Source: Candidatus Saccharimonadota bacterium
GTDB taxonomy: Bacteria; Patescibacteriota; Saccharimonadia; Saccharimonadales; Saccharimonadaceae
NCBI GenBank assembly: GCA_030445245.1
Contig: JAUCSD010000001.1
Coordinates: 750,671-814,670, forward strand
Reading direction: 5' to 3'
Length of the DNA stretch: 64,000 nt
Every line of letters begins with the position of its first letter. Positions within the stretch are counted from its first letter, which is position 1. Below, one piece after another: positions 24,339 through 32,950 of this stretch. Under the pieces are notes generated by a model. That model did no database searches. It worked only from the letters and a program-made list of their open reading frames with translations, and was not told the DNA's origin. Both the position numbers and the translations under genes were made by a program.

Positions 24339-24617
24339 ATGAAAACATTAACGAACATGCTTACTTGGTTCATTCGTGGTAAAGATAGCCGTGTTTACAT
24401 TATACAATGGCCCAACCTACCTATTATTGGCTGGTTCTTGTCCATGATTATAGCAATTTTCGTTGCATCAGGATCGGCGAAACTAAGTTTTTCAAATCTA
24501 AGTCTTGCCTTCTTGGCAATATGGTCATACCTCGAAGTAACGCAAGGGTTATCTTATTTTAGGCGAACACTCGGCATAATAGTCGCCATACTGACCATAT
24601 ATAGCTTCTTCAAGTAG
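24339..24617 (+). CDS. Small membrane protein of unknown function
   Basis: 92 residues with two to three hydrophobic helices (LPIIGWFLSMIIAIFVASG, LSLAFLAIWSYL, GIIVAILTIYSFF). The YIIQWPNLPIIGW segment occurs in many small hypothetical membrane proteins; no function is known. TATCAT ends 8 nt before the ATG. Confidence 0.65.
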   Translation: MKTLTNMLTWFIRGKDSRVYIIQWPNLPIIGWFLSMIIAIFVASGSAKLSFSNLSLAFLAIWSYLEVTQGLSYFRRTLGIIVAILTIYSFFK

Positions 24618-24666
24618 GCCGCAAAATGCAATACAACCCAACCTTGAACTCACTCGACCGGTTCTG

Positions 24667-24694
24667 CTCTAATTTCACACATGGCACTGTACCG
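24667..24694 (+). repeat. 28-bp interspersed repeat, copy 13
   Basis: Starts CTCTAATTTCACACATGG, ends CTGTACCG. Followed by TTTCTATGGTGCA, the left half of the palindrome seen at 19159. Confidence 0.75.
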
Positions 24695-24718
24695 TTTCTA
24701 TGGTGCAGGGAGATTATT

Positions 24719-24764
24719 TGAAAGACTTCATAGTTAAGGTCTTTTTGTTTGATATGCTATTCTC
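24719..24764 (+). promoter_or_regulatory. Terminator-promoter module 7
   Basis: AAAGACTTCATAGTTAAGGTCTTT hairpin, TTGTTTGATATGCT. TATGCT at 24753-24758 ends 6 nt before the ATG. Confidence 0.72.
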
Positions 24765-25346
24765 ATGACAAGAATAACGACTCTTGAAAATAGCGTCCAC
24801 GAGCTCTACGATGCAAAAAATCCTGATCGCGCAGATTGGGCTGATTGGCTTGGTGATAATCACGTATTTTTAGTTGCCGAGAACGCCGCTTCTCTTGCCG
24901 GTCGCTACGGGGCAAATGTTGAGCTCGCTCGTGCTGCAGCTCTTCTGCACGATATCGCGGATACAGAGATGAGTCGATTTGCCGATGTGCATGAAGAAAC
25001 CAGTTTGAAAATTGCGCGAAAACTCATGCGAGAAGTTGGTTTCAATGAACAAGAGATAAGGTTGACTGTTGACGATGCAATTCGCTACCATAGCTGCCAT
25101 GACGGTAATATACCAGCTAGTACGGAGGGTAAGGTGCTCGCCACAGCAGATTCACAGGCTCATCTTCACTCAGATTTCTATATATTTGCGACATGGGTAA
25201 TGGGCAAAGAAAAGTCACTCGAAAACGTCAAAGAGTGGGTATTGAAAAAGATCGAGAGGGATTTCAATAGTAAGATCTTATTCCCCGAGGTTAAAGATGA
25301 ATGTCGAGAGGACTACGAACGGCTCAAAACGCTATTTAATCGCTAA
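24765..25346 (+). CDS. HD-domain phosphohydrolase
   Basis: 193 residues. Metal-binding pattern: His in DNHVFLVAENAA, then AALLHDIADTE near residue 62 (the HD pair), and a distal Asp in VLATADSQAHLHSD near 125. Such proteins cleave phosphate esters of nucleotides or related molecules. No fused domain. Single gene between repeat copies 13 and 14. Confidence 0.88.
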   Translation: MTRITTLENSVHELYDAKNPDRADWADWLGDNHVFLVAENAASLAGRYGANVELARAAALLHDIADTEMSRFADVHEETSLKIARKLMREVGFNEQEIRLTVDDAIRYHSCHDGNIPASTEGKVLATADSQAHLHSDFYIFATWVMGKEKSLENVKEWVLKKIERDFNSKILFPEVKDECREDYERLKTLFNR

Positions 25347-25364
25347 GAGCAAATTGTAAAACGA

Positions 25365-25392
25365 TTCTAATTCCATGCGTAGTACCGAATCA
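25365..25392 (+). repeat. 28-bp interspersed repeat, copy 14
   Basis: Starts TTCTAATTCCATGCGTAG, ends ACCGAATCA, 18 nt after the HD gene. It is the last copy seen in the window. Confidence 0.7.
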
Positions 25393-25401
25393 AATAGTGA
25401 A

Positions 25402-27279
25402 TTACCAAGAACTATCAACAAAATAAGATTCATCCGGTAGAAGTACTACCGGCCACTCCAAGTTAACCTCCATGTCGGTTCGATCTTTTCCTAACGAAGA
25501 AAGCGTTACCCTGCCACTACGTTGTTGCGCGTCTAAAATCGATGCCGCAACGGTATCTTGAGAAAAATTAGTAACCGAAATAACTTGTCGCCTTGGATTC
25601 TCAGGATCATTACGAGCAAACGCAAGTACATCCTCATGATCTGTATGAAGCATACGTATGCTTCCCTTGCGAAGTGCGGCATCGCTGAGCCGGCGTATGA
25701 GGACTTCCGTAACTAGCCGATACGGTGAATTCGGGTCGCGTGTCTGTACCTCAATATTGTCACTCCGATATACATCCGAGTCCACCGAAGGGAGCCATAG
25801 CTTTCCTAATTCAGCCCGAGAAAATCCACCGTTTTTAGATGCATTCCATTGCATTGGCACACGCTCACCGTCACGTTTGCCGATGTCTCCGTCTTGTTGC
25901 ATATCCTGTGGGACGATCATATTTGGCCGTCCAAACATATCACCCTGCCAGGTATACAGCGCGCCCGGCAAAGCCGCTAACATAAAGTGCGCCGCCCGTG
26001 CCGTTGCCGCCGACCCAAGCCGCGTCCTAATGGTGTCTGTATCGTGATTTCCCGTTACCTGATTTGGCACGGCACCTGGTAGCGATTCGATATGCTCATA
26101 ATACTTTCGAATTAACCTTCCCATATTGCCAGCCACCCAACTCGACCGGTTTGTGTTAAGAAGGGTTTCGAAGTTAAAAACAGTAGCTTTATCGGGCCGC
26201 AGCATGTCAAGCCGAGTATCATCACCAAGTGCTGACATCCAGTCCTCAAGGACAAGCCGAATATTCCTATCTTCATACTGCTCTTCGTCCAGTACCGAGA
26301 GCAGATCCGCTACATACTCACCCAGCTCTGGCCAGTGACTGACCAGCCGCTCTTGCTTCCATTGGTCATGCGGATTAGTGACGCCGAGATTATACATACC
26401 AAGCTCCGGGCCAACAGGCGCCGGTTCCTCATTCCGAAACTCCGTATCCTTGCCTATGTGGTTCATTACGTCTACACGAAAACTGTCCACTCCCAGATCA
26501 AGCCAAAAACGAACGACACTCTTAACCTCTTCCCTTACCGCAAGATTCTCCCAATTGAGCGTTGGTTGTTCTTTCATAAATTCCGCGAGATAAAACTGCT
26601 GACGTTGCTCATCCCACGTCCAGGCTGTCATCGCAGGAATATCAACACCTTCAGGAATTTCACCGTCATACTGTTCACGCACTATATCAATCTGCGGCAG
26701 TGAGAAAATGCTCGACCAATTATTTGGAACGGTGAGGCCGTTTGGCAAACCTTCGAGGCGATCACCTCCTACAATCCTTTCCGGCAGTTCGCCTTCGACG
26801 GGATCACGCCAAATGTAATAATCCCTATACATTTCATGATCAGGGTGATCTGGGTCGCGAGAAGCTTTGAACCACTCACTTTGATCCGATGTATGATTCG
26901 GAACAAGATCGAAAATAACTCTAATATCACGATCGTGGGCCGCATTGATAAGTTTCTTGACATCATCCATCGTACCTAGCTCAGAGTTTACTTTGTAGTA
27001 ATCTGAGATGTCGTAGTTACCATCTAATCCAGGTGATTCATAAATAGGACCGAGCCAAATCGCCGTAATGCCCGACTCCTTTATCCAGTCGAGTTTCTCC
27101 GTGATGCCTAGTATTGAGCCGAGTCCATGATGCTTTTCGTCGCGAGGACGCTCCTCATTAAATGTGCGAGGATAGACATGAAGCACATTCTCATTCCAAT
27201 CGCGAGTGCGATATGTTTCTCTCCGTACAGATTCGGCTTCAACAGAGGTTCGAGGTAAACTCTCTATGCCTATTTGCAT
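25402..27279 (-). CDS. GH13 family alpha-glucosidase / alpha-amylase-like enzyme
   Basis: 625 residues, cytoplasmic (no signal peptide). Order: barrel start VYPRTFNEERPRD; IRVIFDLVPNHTSDQSEWF (region I and calcium loop); GVDSFRVDVMNHI (nucleophile Asp); IRLVLEDW (general acid Glu); NQVTGNHDTDT (transition-state Asp). This matches oligo-1,6-glucosidase or trehalose-synthase-like GH13 enzymes, which hydrolyse or rearrange short glucans. The ATG at 27279 is preferred; a TTG at 27291 is possible. Its 3' end abuts the last array repeat. Confidence 0.9.
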   Translation of the reverse strand: MQIGIESLPRTSVEAESVRRETYRTRDWNENVLHVYPRTFNEERPRDEKHHGLGSILGITEKLDWIKESGITAIWLGPIYESPGLDGNYDISDYYKVNSELGTMDDVKKLINAAHDRDIRVIFDLVPNHTSDQSEWFKASRDPDHPDHEMYRDYYIWRDPVEGELPERIVGGDRLEGLPNGLTVPNNWSSIFSLPQIDIVREQYDGEIPEGVDIPAMTAWTWDEQRQQFYLAEFMKEQPTLNWENLAVREEVKSVVRFWLDLGVDSFRVDVMNHIGKDTEFRNEEPAPVGPELGMYNLGVTNPHDQWKQERLVSHWPELGEYVADLLSVLDEEQYEDRNIRLVLEDWMSALGDDTRLDMLRPDKATVFNFETLLNTNRSSWVAGNMGRLIRKYYEHIESLPGAVPNQVTGNHDTDTIRTRLGSAATARAAHFMLAALPGALYTWQGDMFGRPNMIVPQDMQQDGDIGKRDGERVPMQWNASKNGGFSRAELGKLWLPSVDSDVYRSDNIEVQTRDPNSPYRLVTEVLIRRLSDAALRKGSIRMLHTDHEDVLAFARNDPENPRRQVISVTNFSQDTVAASILDAQQRSGRVTLSSLGKDRTDMEVNLEWPVVLLPDESYFVDSSW

Positions 27280-27388
27280 TTCTGAGACCAATTGACAAGA
27301 GATTGCTCATGCATAATTAACCTTATTATAACATCAGAACGATTTCATCTGGAGGTTTGATATATCTGTCAGATAGCTCTAGCCTTCG

Positions 27389-27434
27389 CTGAGACTTCTA
27401 CGCGAAGTCTTTTTATTTGCTATGATAGTTCCAT
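27389..27434 (+). promoter_or_regulatory. Terminator-promoter module 8
   Basis: GAGACTTCTACGCGAAGTCTTT hairpin and T-rich tail, then TATGAT at 27421-27426 ending 8 nt before the ATG at 27435. No 28-bp repeat precedes it. Confidence 0.7.
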
Positions 27435-28070
27435 ATGAAAGATTGGGTAAAATGGCATACACATTACGACGCGACAGACTCTTCTCTTAAGCAGCGACTT
27501 GCGCTGGTTCAAGATGCGATTCGTCAGAGTCTTCCCGAAAAACCTGCGACCGAGGGCTACACGATTCTTGACATCTGCGCCGGTGATGGGCGTGATTTAA
27601 TAGAGGTGCTCGAGACGTACAAGTATAAAGATTCGATACGTGGATGTGCTATTGAACTTGATTCACAATTAGCAAATGAAGCCAAGGACCGTGCACGAAT
27701 AGCCCGATTGCCTGATAACTTAAAGATTATACAAGGAGATGCGAGCTCAACGAACACATACAAAGATAACATACCAGCTGATCTAGTCCTTGTCTGTGGC
27801 GTATTTGGCAATATTAGTGATGACGACGTCATAAAAACGGTACAGAATTTGCCAAAATTCTGTACGCAGGGTACCCGAGTTATATGGACACGAAACCGTC
27901 GAGCACCAGATCATACTCACATGATCAGAGCCCTGTTTCGAGACAACGGATTTGACGAAACCGGTTTCCTCTCCACCGATGACGGCGCCTACGGAGTCGG
28001 CGTTCATACGTTCAACACTTCAACTCCAGACATCGGCGACGACGTTACAATGTTCAGTTTCATAAGATAA
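27435..28070 (+). CDS. Class I SAM-dependent methyltransferase
   Basis: 211 residues. Motif I ILDICAGDGRDLIEVLE near residue 45, acidic residue ending strand 2 (GCAIELD), GDASST, and a LVLVCGVFGNI strand 4. The substrate is not evident. It carries the same promoter type as the array genes but lies outside the repeats. Confidence 0.87.
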   Translation: MKDWVKWHTHYDATDSSLKQRLALVQDAIRQSLPEKPATEGYTILDICAGDGRDLIEVLETYKYKDSIRGCAIELDSQLANEAKDRARIARLPDNLKIIQGDASSTNTYKDNIPADLVLVCGVFGNISDDDVIKTVQNLPKFCTQGTRVIWTRNRRAPDHTHMIRALFRDNGFDETGFLSTDDGAYGVGVHTFNTSTPDIGDDVTMFSFIR

Positions 28071-28106
28071 CCAGTTCGCCCGAATGCACACGTACTCTCT
28101 TCGTGC

Positions 28107-29117
28107 TTAGTCCCTACGTATGACAGCGTCACCCTCGGGCTGAGTCTCAACCAAACCGAAACTCTGTTTTGCAGATTCAAGGAGATTTTTACTATCACTA
28201 AACAGACTCGTAGCGTCTGCATCATCCATAATAACGCCGATCAGTGTCACTTCCTGTCCCTTTTCAGTAGTGTAGCGTGCTGCAAATAATAAGCAGCTAC
28301 CAGCACTGCCCGTAGTACCGGTTTTAATACCCACTACTCCGTCCGTGCCAAGCAGCTCGTTTGTATTTTTGACGATGCCCACGCCTGGTATTTGCGCCTG
28401 TGATTGATCGACGATCTCGGCAATCACCGGATTCTTAAGCGCAGCAATACCTATAGTAACGAGTTCCGATGGAGTACTAACCGTAGCCGGACTAAAACCG
28501 CTAGCGTCAGCAACAACCGTCCGGCTGCATCCCATATGTCGCAACATGTCCCTAGCGTACGACACGTACGCCTCTTCCGAGCCAAACACCCTTTCGGTCA
28601 ACATCTTGGCAATATTGTTAGCCGAGGGAATCAGCATCGCCTGCATGGCTTGATATTGGGTCAGTACCATACCTTCATACACAGGCAATACCGAGCCTCC
28701 TTCAGAGACATAGGTATGATAGTTCGTAACATCTTTTGCGGTCAGTACGTACGATGGGCTAGCCTGCTCGGATTCGAGTGGCTGTTTTTTCATAATAGCT
28801 AGCGCAGCAATTACCTTCGCCATACTGGCTATCGGACGCAACGCTTCAGTATCGGATGAATGCGCAAGGAATCCATCTTCGACACTCCCGACTGCCGCCT
28901 GGCCAACCGCCGGCCAAGCGAGCTGGACATTTTTAGCCAGAGGTGTTCTTGAAGGATTCGTTCCGACTGAAAGCGTCGGGGTATCCTTATGAAACGGAAT
29001 GATGTTGTAGCCGCAAAACAACAGCAGAAGTACGCCGAGCAGACTAGCCAAGAGTAGTCGGCGACGCGGTTTTTTTACGTGTCGAGCACGTGAGCGGTAG
29101 GTATGAGTCATTTTCAT
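28107..29117 (-). CDS. D-alanyl-D-alanine carboxypeptidase (SxxK serine type, membrane-anchored)
   Basis: 336 residues. Basic N-terminus, then one membrane anchor (LLLASLLGVLLLLFCGYNII, 21-40) and an extracytoplasmic peptidase S11-like domain with S98-M-A-K101, SAN (IPSANN) and KTG (GIKTGTTG) motifs. It trims the terminal D-Ala from peptidoglycan stem peptides. It lies 30 nt after the VanZ-like gene in the same direction, so the two are probably co-transcribed, divergently from the two-component pair. Confidence 0.9.
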   Translation of the reverse strand: MKMTHTYRSRARHVKKPRRRLLLASLLGVLLLLFCGYNIIPFHKDTPTLSVGTNPSRTPLAKNVQLAWPAVGQAAVGSVEDGFLAHSSDTEALRPIASMAKVIAALAIMKKQPLESEQASPSYVLTAKDVTNYHTYVSEGGSVLPVYEGMVLTQYQAMQAMLIPSANNIAKMLTERVFGSEEAYVSYARDMLRHMGCSRTVVADASGFSPATVSTPSELVTIGIAALKNPVIAEIVDQSQAQIPGVGIVKNTNELLGTDGVVGIKTGTTGSAGSCLLFAARYTTEKGQEVTLIGVIMDDADATSLFSDSKNLLESAKQSFGLVETQPEGDAVIRRD

Positions 29118-29147
29118 TACTTTCGTATTCCTTTCTTTTTATCCAGC

Positions 29148-29636
29148 CTAATACCGCACCTTAAAGACTAGAAAACGAAGGAGGATAAGTATAGTAAGAA
29201 GAATCACACCAGCTACAACAAGAAACCAATCTTGTTTTTCCTTATCTACACATTTAGCACCGAGAGTATAGAGCATCAGCCCAAGGAATCCGCCCAGAGT
29301 ATTCGTAATAACATCTGTTATATCTGTCACTCCGATCGCAAGTATGAATTGAAGCGCCTCGACAATAACACTAAAAATGAATATGTATATGAGCTTCCGC
29401 CAAACAGTAATTCGCTTAAAATTGACACTCAGAAGTAAACCAAAAGGCACAAAGACGACAACATTAGAGATCATCTCACTAAGACCCCAGGAAGAACCTG
29501 CGAACGGGACTAGGTTAAGACTTCTCATTTGATGATCTAATAATACCGATGAAAAATCGGATGAAAATTTGAACAAAACTAACCATAGCAGAATGAGTAG
29601 ATAGACGGCTAGTACTACTTTTGGTAGTGGCTTCAT
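29148..29636 (-). CDS. VanZ-like membrane protein
   Basis: 162 residues with about four membrane helices. NLVPF near residue 40, then EMISNVVVFVPFGLLLS, EALQFILAIGVTDITDVITNTLGGFLGLML: the VanZ hallmark. VanZ-like proteins modestly reduce teicoplanin or lipoglycopeptide binding in some Gram-positives; the mechanism is unknown. The Met at 29636 is chosen because GGAAGG precedes it; the frame is open to 29651. Confidence 0.9.
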   Translation of the reverse strand: MKPLPKVVLAVYLLILLWLVLFKFSSDFSSVLLDHQMRSLNLVPFAGSSWGLSEMISNVVVFVPFGLLLSVNFKRITVWRKLIYIFIFSVIVEALQFILAIGVTDITDVITNTLGGFLGLMLYTLGAKCVDKEKQDWFLVVAGVILLTILILLRFLVFKVRY

Positions 29637-29700
29637 TGGTAATCCTTCCAAGTCTTAGTTGATGGCATACTGATAGTCCGTCACTTTACCAATAGTAGCG

Positions 29701-29751
29701 ACGAGTTGTGAAATGGATATGAAATTATTTCATCTTATTTTCACAACTCGT
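29701..29751. promoter_or_regulatory. 51-bp nested palindrome (candidate operator)
   Basis: Outer arms ACGAGTTGTGAAA (29701-29713) and TTTCACAACTCGT (29739-29751) are exact complements. Between them, at the centre, lies GAAAT-T-ATTTC (29721-29731). Both spacers are 7 nt, so the element is symmetric about 29726. It stands in the divergent gap, 48 nt before the response-regulator ATG and 65 nt before the VanZ start, where a regulator would act on both transcripts. Confidence 0.75.
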
Positions 29752-29798
29752 ATCTATACTTACCATTACAAATATTAATAAGTTGGTACACTACATAT

Positions 29799-30476
29799 AT
29801 GGAAGTTCTGATTATTGAAGACGAGGCATCGATTCGTGAGTTTGAAGTAACATACCTACGTGATGCCGGATATAAGACAATCGAGGCAGCGGATGGTCAG
29901 ACCGCGGTCGAACTGTTCGAGCAGCACAAACCTGATCTCGCAATTATAGATATTAACCTGCCGAGAATGAGCGGACTGGATGTCTGTAAGACAATCCGAA
30001 TGACCTCTACCATACCAATCTTGATAGTAACCGCACGGGATAGCGACGAGGATGAAGTGATTGGGCTTGCGATGGGTGCTGACGATTACATCAAAAAACC
30101 ATTTAATCCGAACATACTGGTTGCACGCGTACAGGCGCTCCTTCGCAGACACGATGCTACAAGGAGCCTACATTTTAAGGGACTGAGTATCGATCCTGAA
30201 ACGATGTCGGTCGTTAAAGATGATAAAACCATACAACTCACGACGACGCGGTTCAATCTCCTGCTAGCACTTGCCTCCCACCCTAAAGCAGTGCTCTCAA
30301 GAGCACAACTTGTCGATCGAATTTACAGCGACCCGACGAGTCATTTTGTCTATGATCGCACGATCGATGCCCACGTAAAAGCACTCCGTCAATCAATTGA
30401 AACGGATACGAAAAATCCACAGTTTATAGAAACAGTATTCGGTAGCGGCTATCGCTTTATTGGAGAGGCCGAATGA
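29799..30476 (+). CDS. Two-component response regulator, OmpR family
   Basis: 225 residues. Receiver domain with the acidic pocket IIEDE, phospho-acceptor Asp51 (AIIDINLP), T in VTARD, and Lys in YIKKPF. A winged-helix DNA-binding domain follows (LTTTRFNLLLALASHP…RTIDAHVKALRQSIE). Its TGA overlaps the kinase ATG by 4 nt. TACACT ends 6 nt before the ATG. A likely ligand of the upstream 51-bp palindrome. Confidence 0.95.
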   Translation: MEVLIIEDEASIREFEVTYLRDAGYKTIEAADGQTAVELFEQHKPDLAIIDINLPRMSGLDVCKTIRMTSTIPILIVTARDSDEDEVIGLAMGADDYIKKPFNPNILVARVQALLRRHDATRSLHFKGLSIDPETMSVVKDDKTIQLTTTRFNLLLALASHPKAVLSRAQLVDRIYSDPTSHFVYDRTIDAHVKALRQSIETDTKNPQFIETVFGSGYRFIGEAE

Positions 30477-31561
30477 CCGACTCACCTCCCATCGGCATAT
30501 CTTTTGGGGAATTACTTTTCATACTCTTATTGTTCGTCTTCGTATGTGCGGCAGCTCTATTTATTTTTCAGGAGAAACTGTATAGCAGGTTGAGTGTGCG
30601 CATCGCCATACTTATCCTCGCGTCTGGAGTTGTCACATTCATCATGGCACTGACGTACAACGAGATTACCCGTGATACGTTATCGACGCCCGGAGAGCGT
30701 CTTCTGCAAATATCACTCATCGTACTCGGTGGCCCCGTAGTGATTGGCCTGCTTGCTGCACGTTTCGTGCGACGACCGTTACGCCAATTTAATAAGGCCG
30801 TTGCCTCACTGGAGCAAAGCAACTATAAAGTACAGCTACGACCATCAGGCATTCATGAATTTGATGAAGTTTTTACAAAGTTTAATAACCTTATACATCG
30901 CTTGCAGACCGAAGAAAAACTTCGTAAAGACTTGGTCTCGGACACCTCGCATGAGCTCAACACACCACTAACTACTATGATCGGGCAGCTCACTGCTATG
31001 CAAGAGGGTAAGTACCTCCTGACGAAGGAACGAGTAGATATCCTGAAAGAACAGGCTGAGCGGCTTGCGGAATTAGTGAAACAATTGGACGCCTATACGA
31101 AAGCTCGTATGCTCGATACCAGCAAATCCGAAGAGATTCATTTGAAGCAATTCTGCGAGGAGCACATTGATCACTTCAGTCTTGAGCTCGAACAAAAAGG
31201 GATAGTTGCAAAACTACATATTGCAGAGGATTACACGATCAATGCAAATCGTGGCACGCTTCACCAAATTCTTACGAATCTCATGCAAAATACCTTACGT
31301 TATTCACAGGGGACAGAAGTCACTATTGAAGTCACCGCACATAAGCTCCTGTTTTCAGACAACGGGCGAGGTGTGCCAGCCAAAAGTCTGCCCTATCTAT
31401 TCGAACGTTTCTACAGAGTAGATAAGAGTCGAAACAGGACAACGGGAGGATTGGGGCTCGGGCTTGCAATCGTAAGAGAACTCGCCGAGCAACAGGGATG
31501 GCATATTCACGCAAAGCTTTTACGCCCTGGAATAGTCTTCATTCTAGACTTCGAAGAATAA
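30473..31561 (+). CDS. Membrane sensor histidine kinase
   Basis: 362 residues. Three hydrophobic segments (about 11-32, 42-62, 78-98), with very little outside loop, then a HAMP-like linker, H-box DTSHELNTPLTT (phospho-acceptor His160), N-box LTNLMQNTLRYS, G1 DNGRGVP, and G2 GGLGLGLAIVREL. The short extracytoplasmic part suggests sensing within or at the membrane, as in cell-wall-stress kinases. Co-transcribed with the response regulator. Confidence 0.94.
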   Translation: MTDSPPIGISFGELLFILLLFVFVCAAALFIFQEKLYSRLSVRIAILILASGVVTFIMALTYNEITRDTLSTPGERLLQISLIVLGGPVVIGLLAARFVRRPLRQFNKAVASLEQSNYKVQLRPSGIHEFDEVFTKFNNLIHRLQTEEKLRKDLVSDTSHELNTPLTTMIGQLTAMQEGKYLLTKERVDILKEQAERLAELVKQLDAYTKARMLDTSKSEEIHLKQFCEEHIDHFSLELEQKGIVAKLHIAEDYTINANRGTLHQILTNLMQNTLRYSQGTEVTIEVTAHKLLFSDNGRGVPAKSLPYLFERFYRVDKSRNRTTGGLGLGLAIVRELAEQQGWHIHAKLLRPGIVFILDFEE

Positions 31562-31625
31562 TACGAATCGAATTCATGTAGTTAAAGCATAACCATTACG
31601 CGCGATATTCTGTTAGAATAGTCCC

Positions 31626-32249
31626 ATGATTAAAAAGCGCTTCTTAATTACGTTCAGAATTGCATTAGGAGGACTAGCGTTAGCTGGTGTTGCTACTCAG
31701 CTATACTTAACTATTACAAATCAACATAGTGTTATAAACTTCTTTAGCTACTTCACGATACTCAGTAACATAATCGCAGCTGCCGTTTTTATCATTAGCG
31801 CAGTACGACTCGGATCTGGCTACGCGCCAAATAAGTTTGACGATGCAATTCGGGGCGCTTCAATTGTTTACATGATTTTCGTTGGTATTGTTTTTAGCAT
31901 CCTACTCCGCGATACTGACTTAGGCGATCTGATGCCGTGGATCAACACCGTTCATCACTATATAATGCCAGTCGCTGTTATTATCGATTGGGTGTTACAA
32001 CCACCAAAGTCAAAGATCAGCAAGCGAACCGCCCTCTTGTGGCTGTCATTCCCAGCAATCTATGTTGCCTACTCACTCATTCGAGGTGTTATCACAGGTT
32101 TCTACCCATATCCTTTTTTCAGCCCGAGTATACAGAATGGGTACAGTGGCGTTGCCGTCTATTGCATAGTTATGCTTGTCGCATTCGTAGTGCTTAGTTT
32201 TGGAGTTCGATGGATGGCGAACAATAATCGAATTCATCGATCTGTCTAG
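31626..32249 (+). CDS. Pr6Pr-type integral membrane protein
   Basis: 207 residues with six or so helices. FFSYFTILSNIIAAAVF near residue 40, then HHYIMPVAVIIDWVL and YPYPFF match the Pr6Pr (FAR-17a/AIG1-like) family, function unknown. TAGAAT at 31614-31619 ends 6 nt before the ATG, within a CTGTTAGAATAG sequence that recurs at 36163. Confidence 0.8.
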   Translation: MIKKRFLITFRIALGGLALAGVATQLYLTITNQHSVINFFSYFTILSNIIAAAVFIISAVRLGSGYAPNKFDDAIRGASIVYMIFVGIVFSILLRDTDLGDLMPWINTVHHYIMPVAVIIDWVLQPPKSKISKRTALLWLSFPAIYVAYSLIRGVITGFYPYPFFSPSIQNGYSGVAVYCIVMLVAFVVLSFGVRWMANNNRIHRSV

Positions 32250-32337
32250 CCTCCCGTTTTAGCTATATACGTTATATTATTCCTAGACAAATAAACCATG
32301 CATTCTCTAAAGTAATCATAAGTGTTAATCTATTCAT

Positions 32338-32904
32338 ATGGTAAAACAAAAATCGAGATTGCGTAAGAACAAGGTTAACCCTTCCAAAGAAAAGATACTT
32401 CTCATTGGTGTGATTGTGTTCATTGTCGTGTCACTGCTAGCTATTACGCTATACGTCCTCGTACCTAAGATGATAAGTGAATCGAGAAAGAATCGTATAC
32501 TCGATACGTATGCGAAGATTAATCTTGGCGATGAATACGCGGTACAATCTCAGAACATCTTCGGCGAGAAGCAAGTCTACAGCTGGGATAATTCTCGAAC
32601 CTACTCGTCAAGCGAAGAGTTAGTTCGTGGCAAGAATGTTGATGACACTGTTCAAGAGCTCCAAACACACATCTTAAAGGCGGGCTTCAAGCTTATAGAT
32701 CATCCCTATTCGTATCAATGGCAGTACAAATCAAACAATAATATTTATGTCCGCTTCAACGTACTAAGCAAGCCCCGAATGGAATATATTCAGAATCAAA
32801 GTCTAATGGGAGAGACTATTGATATGTCTGTAAGCAAGATTGGCCCTAACGCAGGACCTTCTCTTGTAACTCTTAAGGTAAATCTTGATGACAATAACGA
32901 GTAG
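32338..32904 (+). CDS. Single-pass membrane protein of unknown function
   Basis: 188 residues: basic start, one membrane helix (ILLIGVIVFIVVSLLAITLYVLVPKMI, about 20-46), then an extracytoplasmic domain of about 140 residues, poor in Cys. No family recognised. It follows the Pr6Pr-like gene by about 90 nt. Confidence 0.65.
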   Translation: MVKQKSRLRKNKVNPSKEKILLIGVIVFIVVSLLAITLYVLVPKMISESRKNRILDTYAKINLGDEYAVQSQNIFGEKQVYSWDNSRTYSSSEELVRGKNVDDTVQELQTHILKAGFKLIDHPYSYQWQYKSNNNIYVRFNVLSKPRMEYIQNQSLMGETIDMSVSKIGPNAGPSLVTLKVNLDDNNE

Positions 32905-32950
32905 CGATGTGTATTGATACTATAACGGCTCAATCTGTTAAAATAAACTG

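Noticed and set aside
16686-25392. Classical integron with attC sites
   Set aside because: The repeat does not match the R'/R'' cores, no integrase gene is visible, and many units have their own promoter. The cassette idea is kept, the integron label is not.
16686-25392. CRISPR array
   Set aside because: Spacing between repeats is gene-sized and irregular (hundreds of bases), the repeats are diverged, and no cas gene is present.
28107-31561. Vancomycin-resistance operon
   Set aside because: No vanH, vanA-type ligase or vanX is present. VanZ-like proteins and D,D-carboxypeptidases are common on their own.
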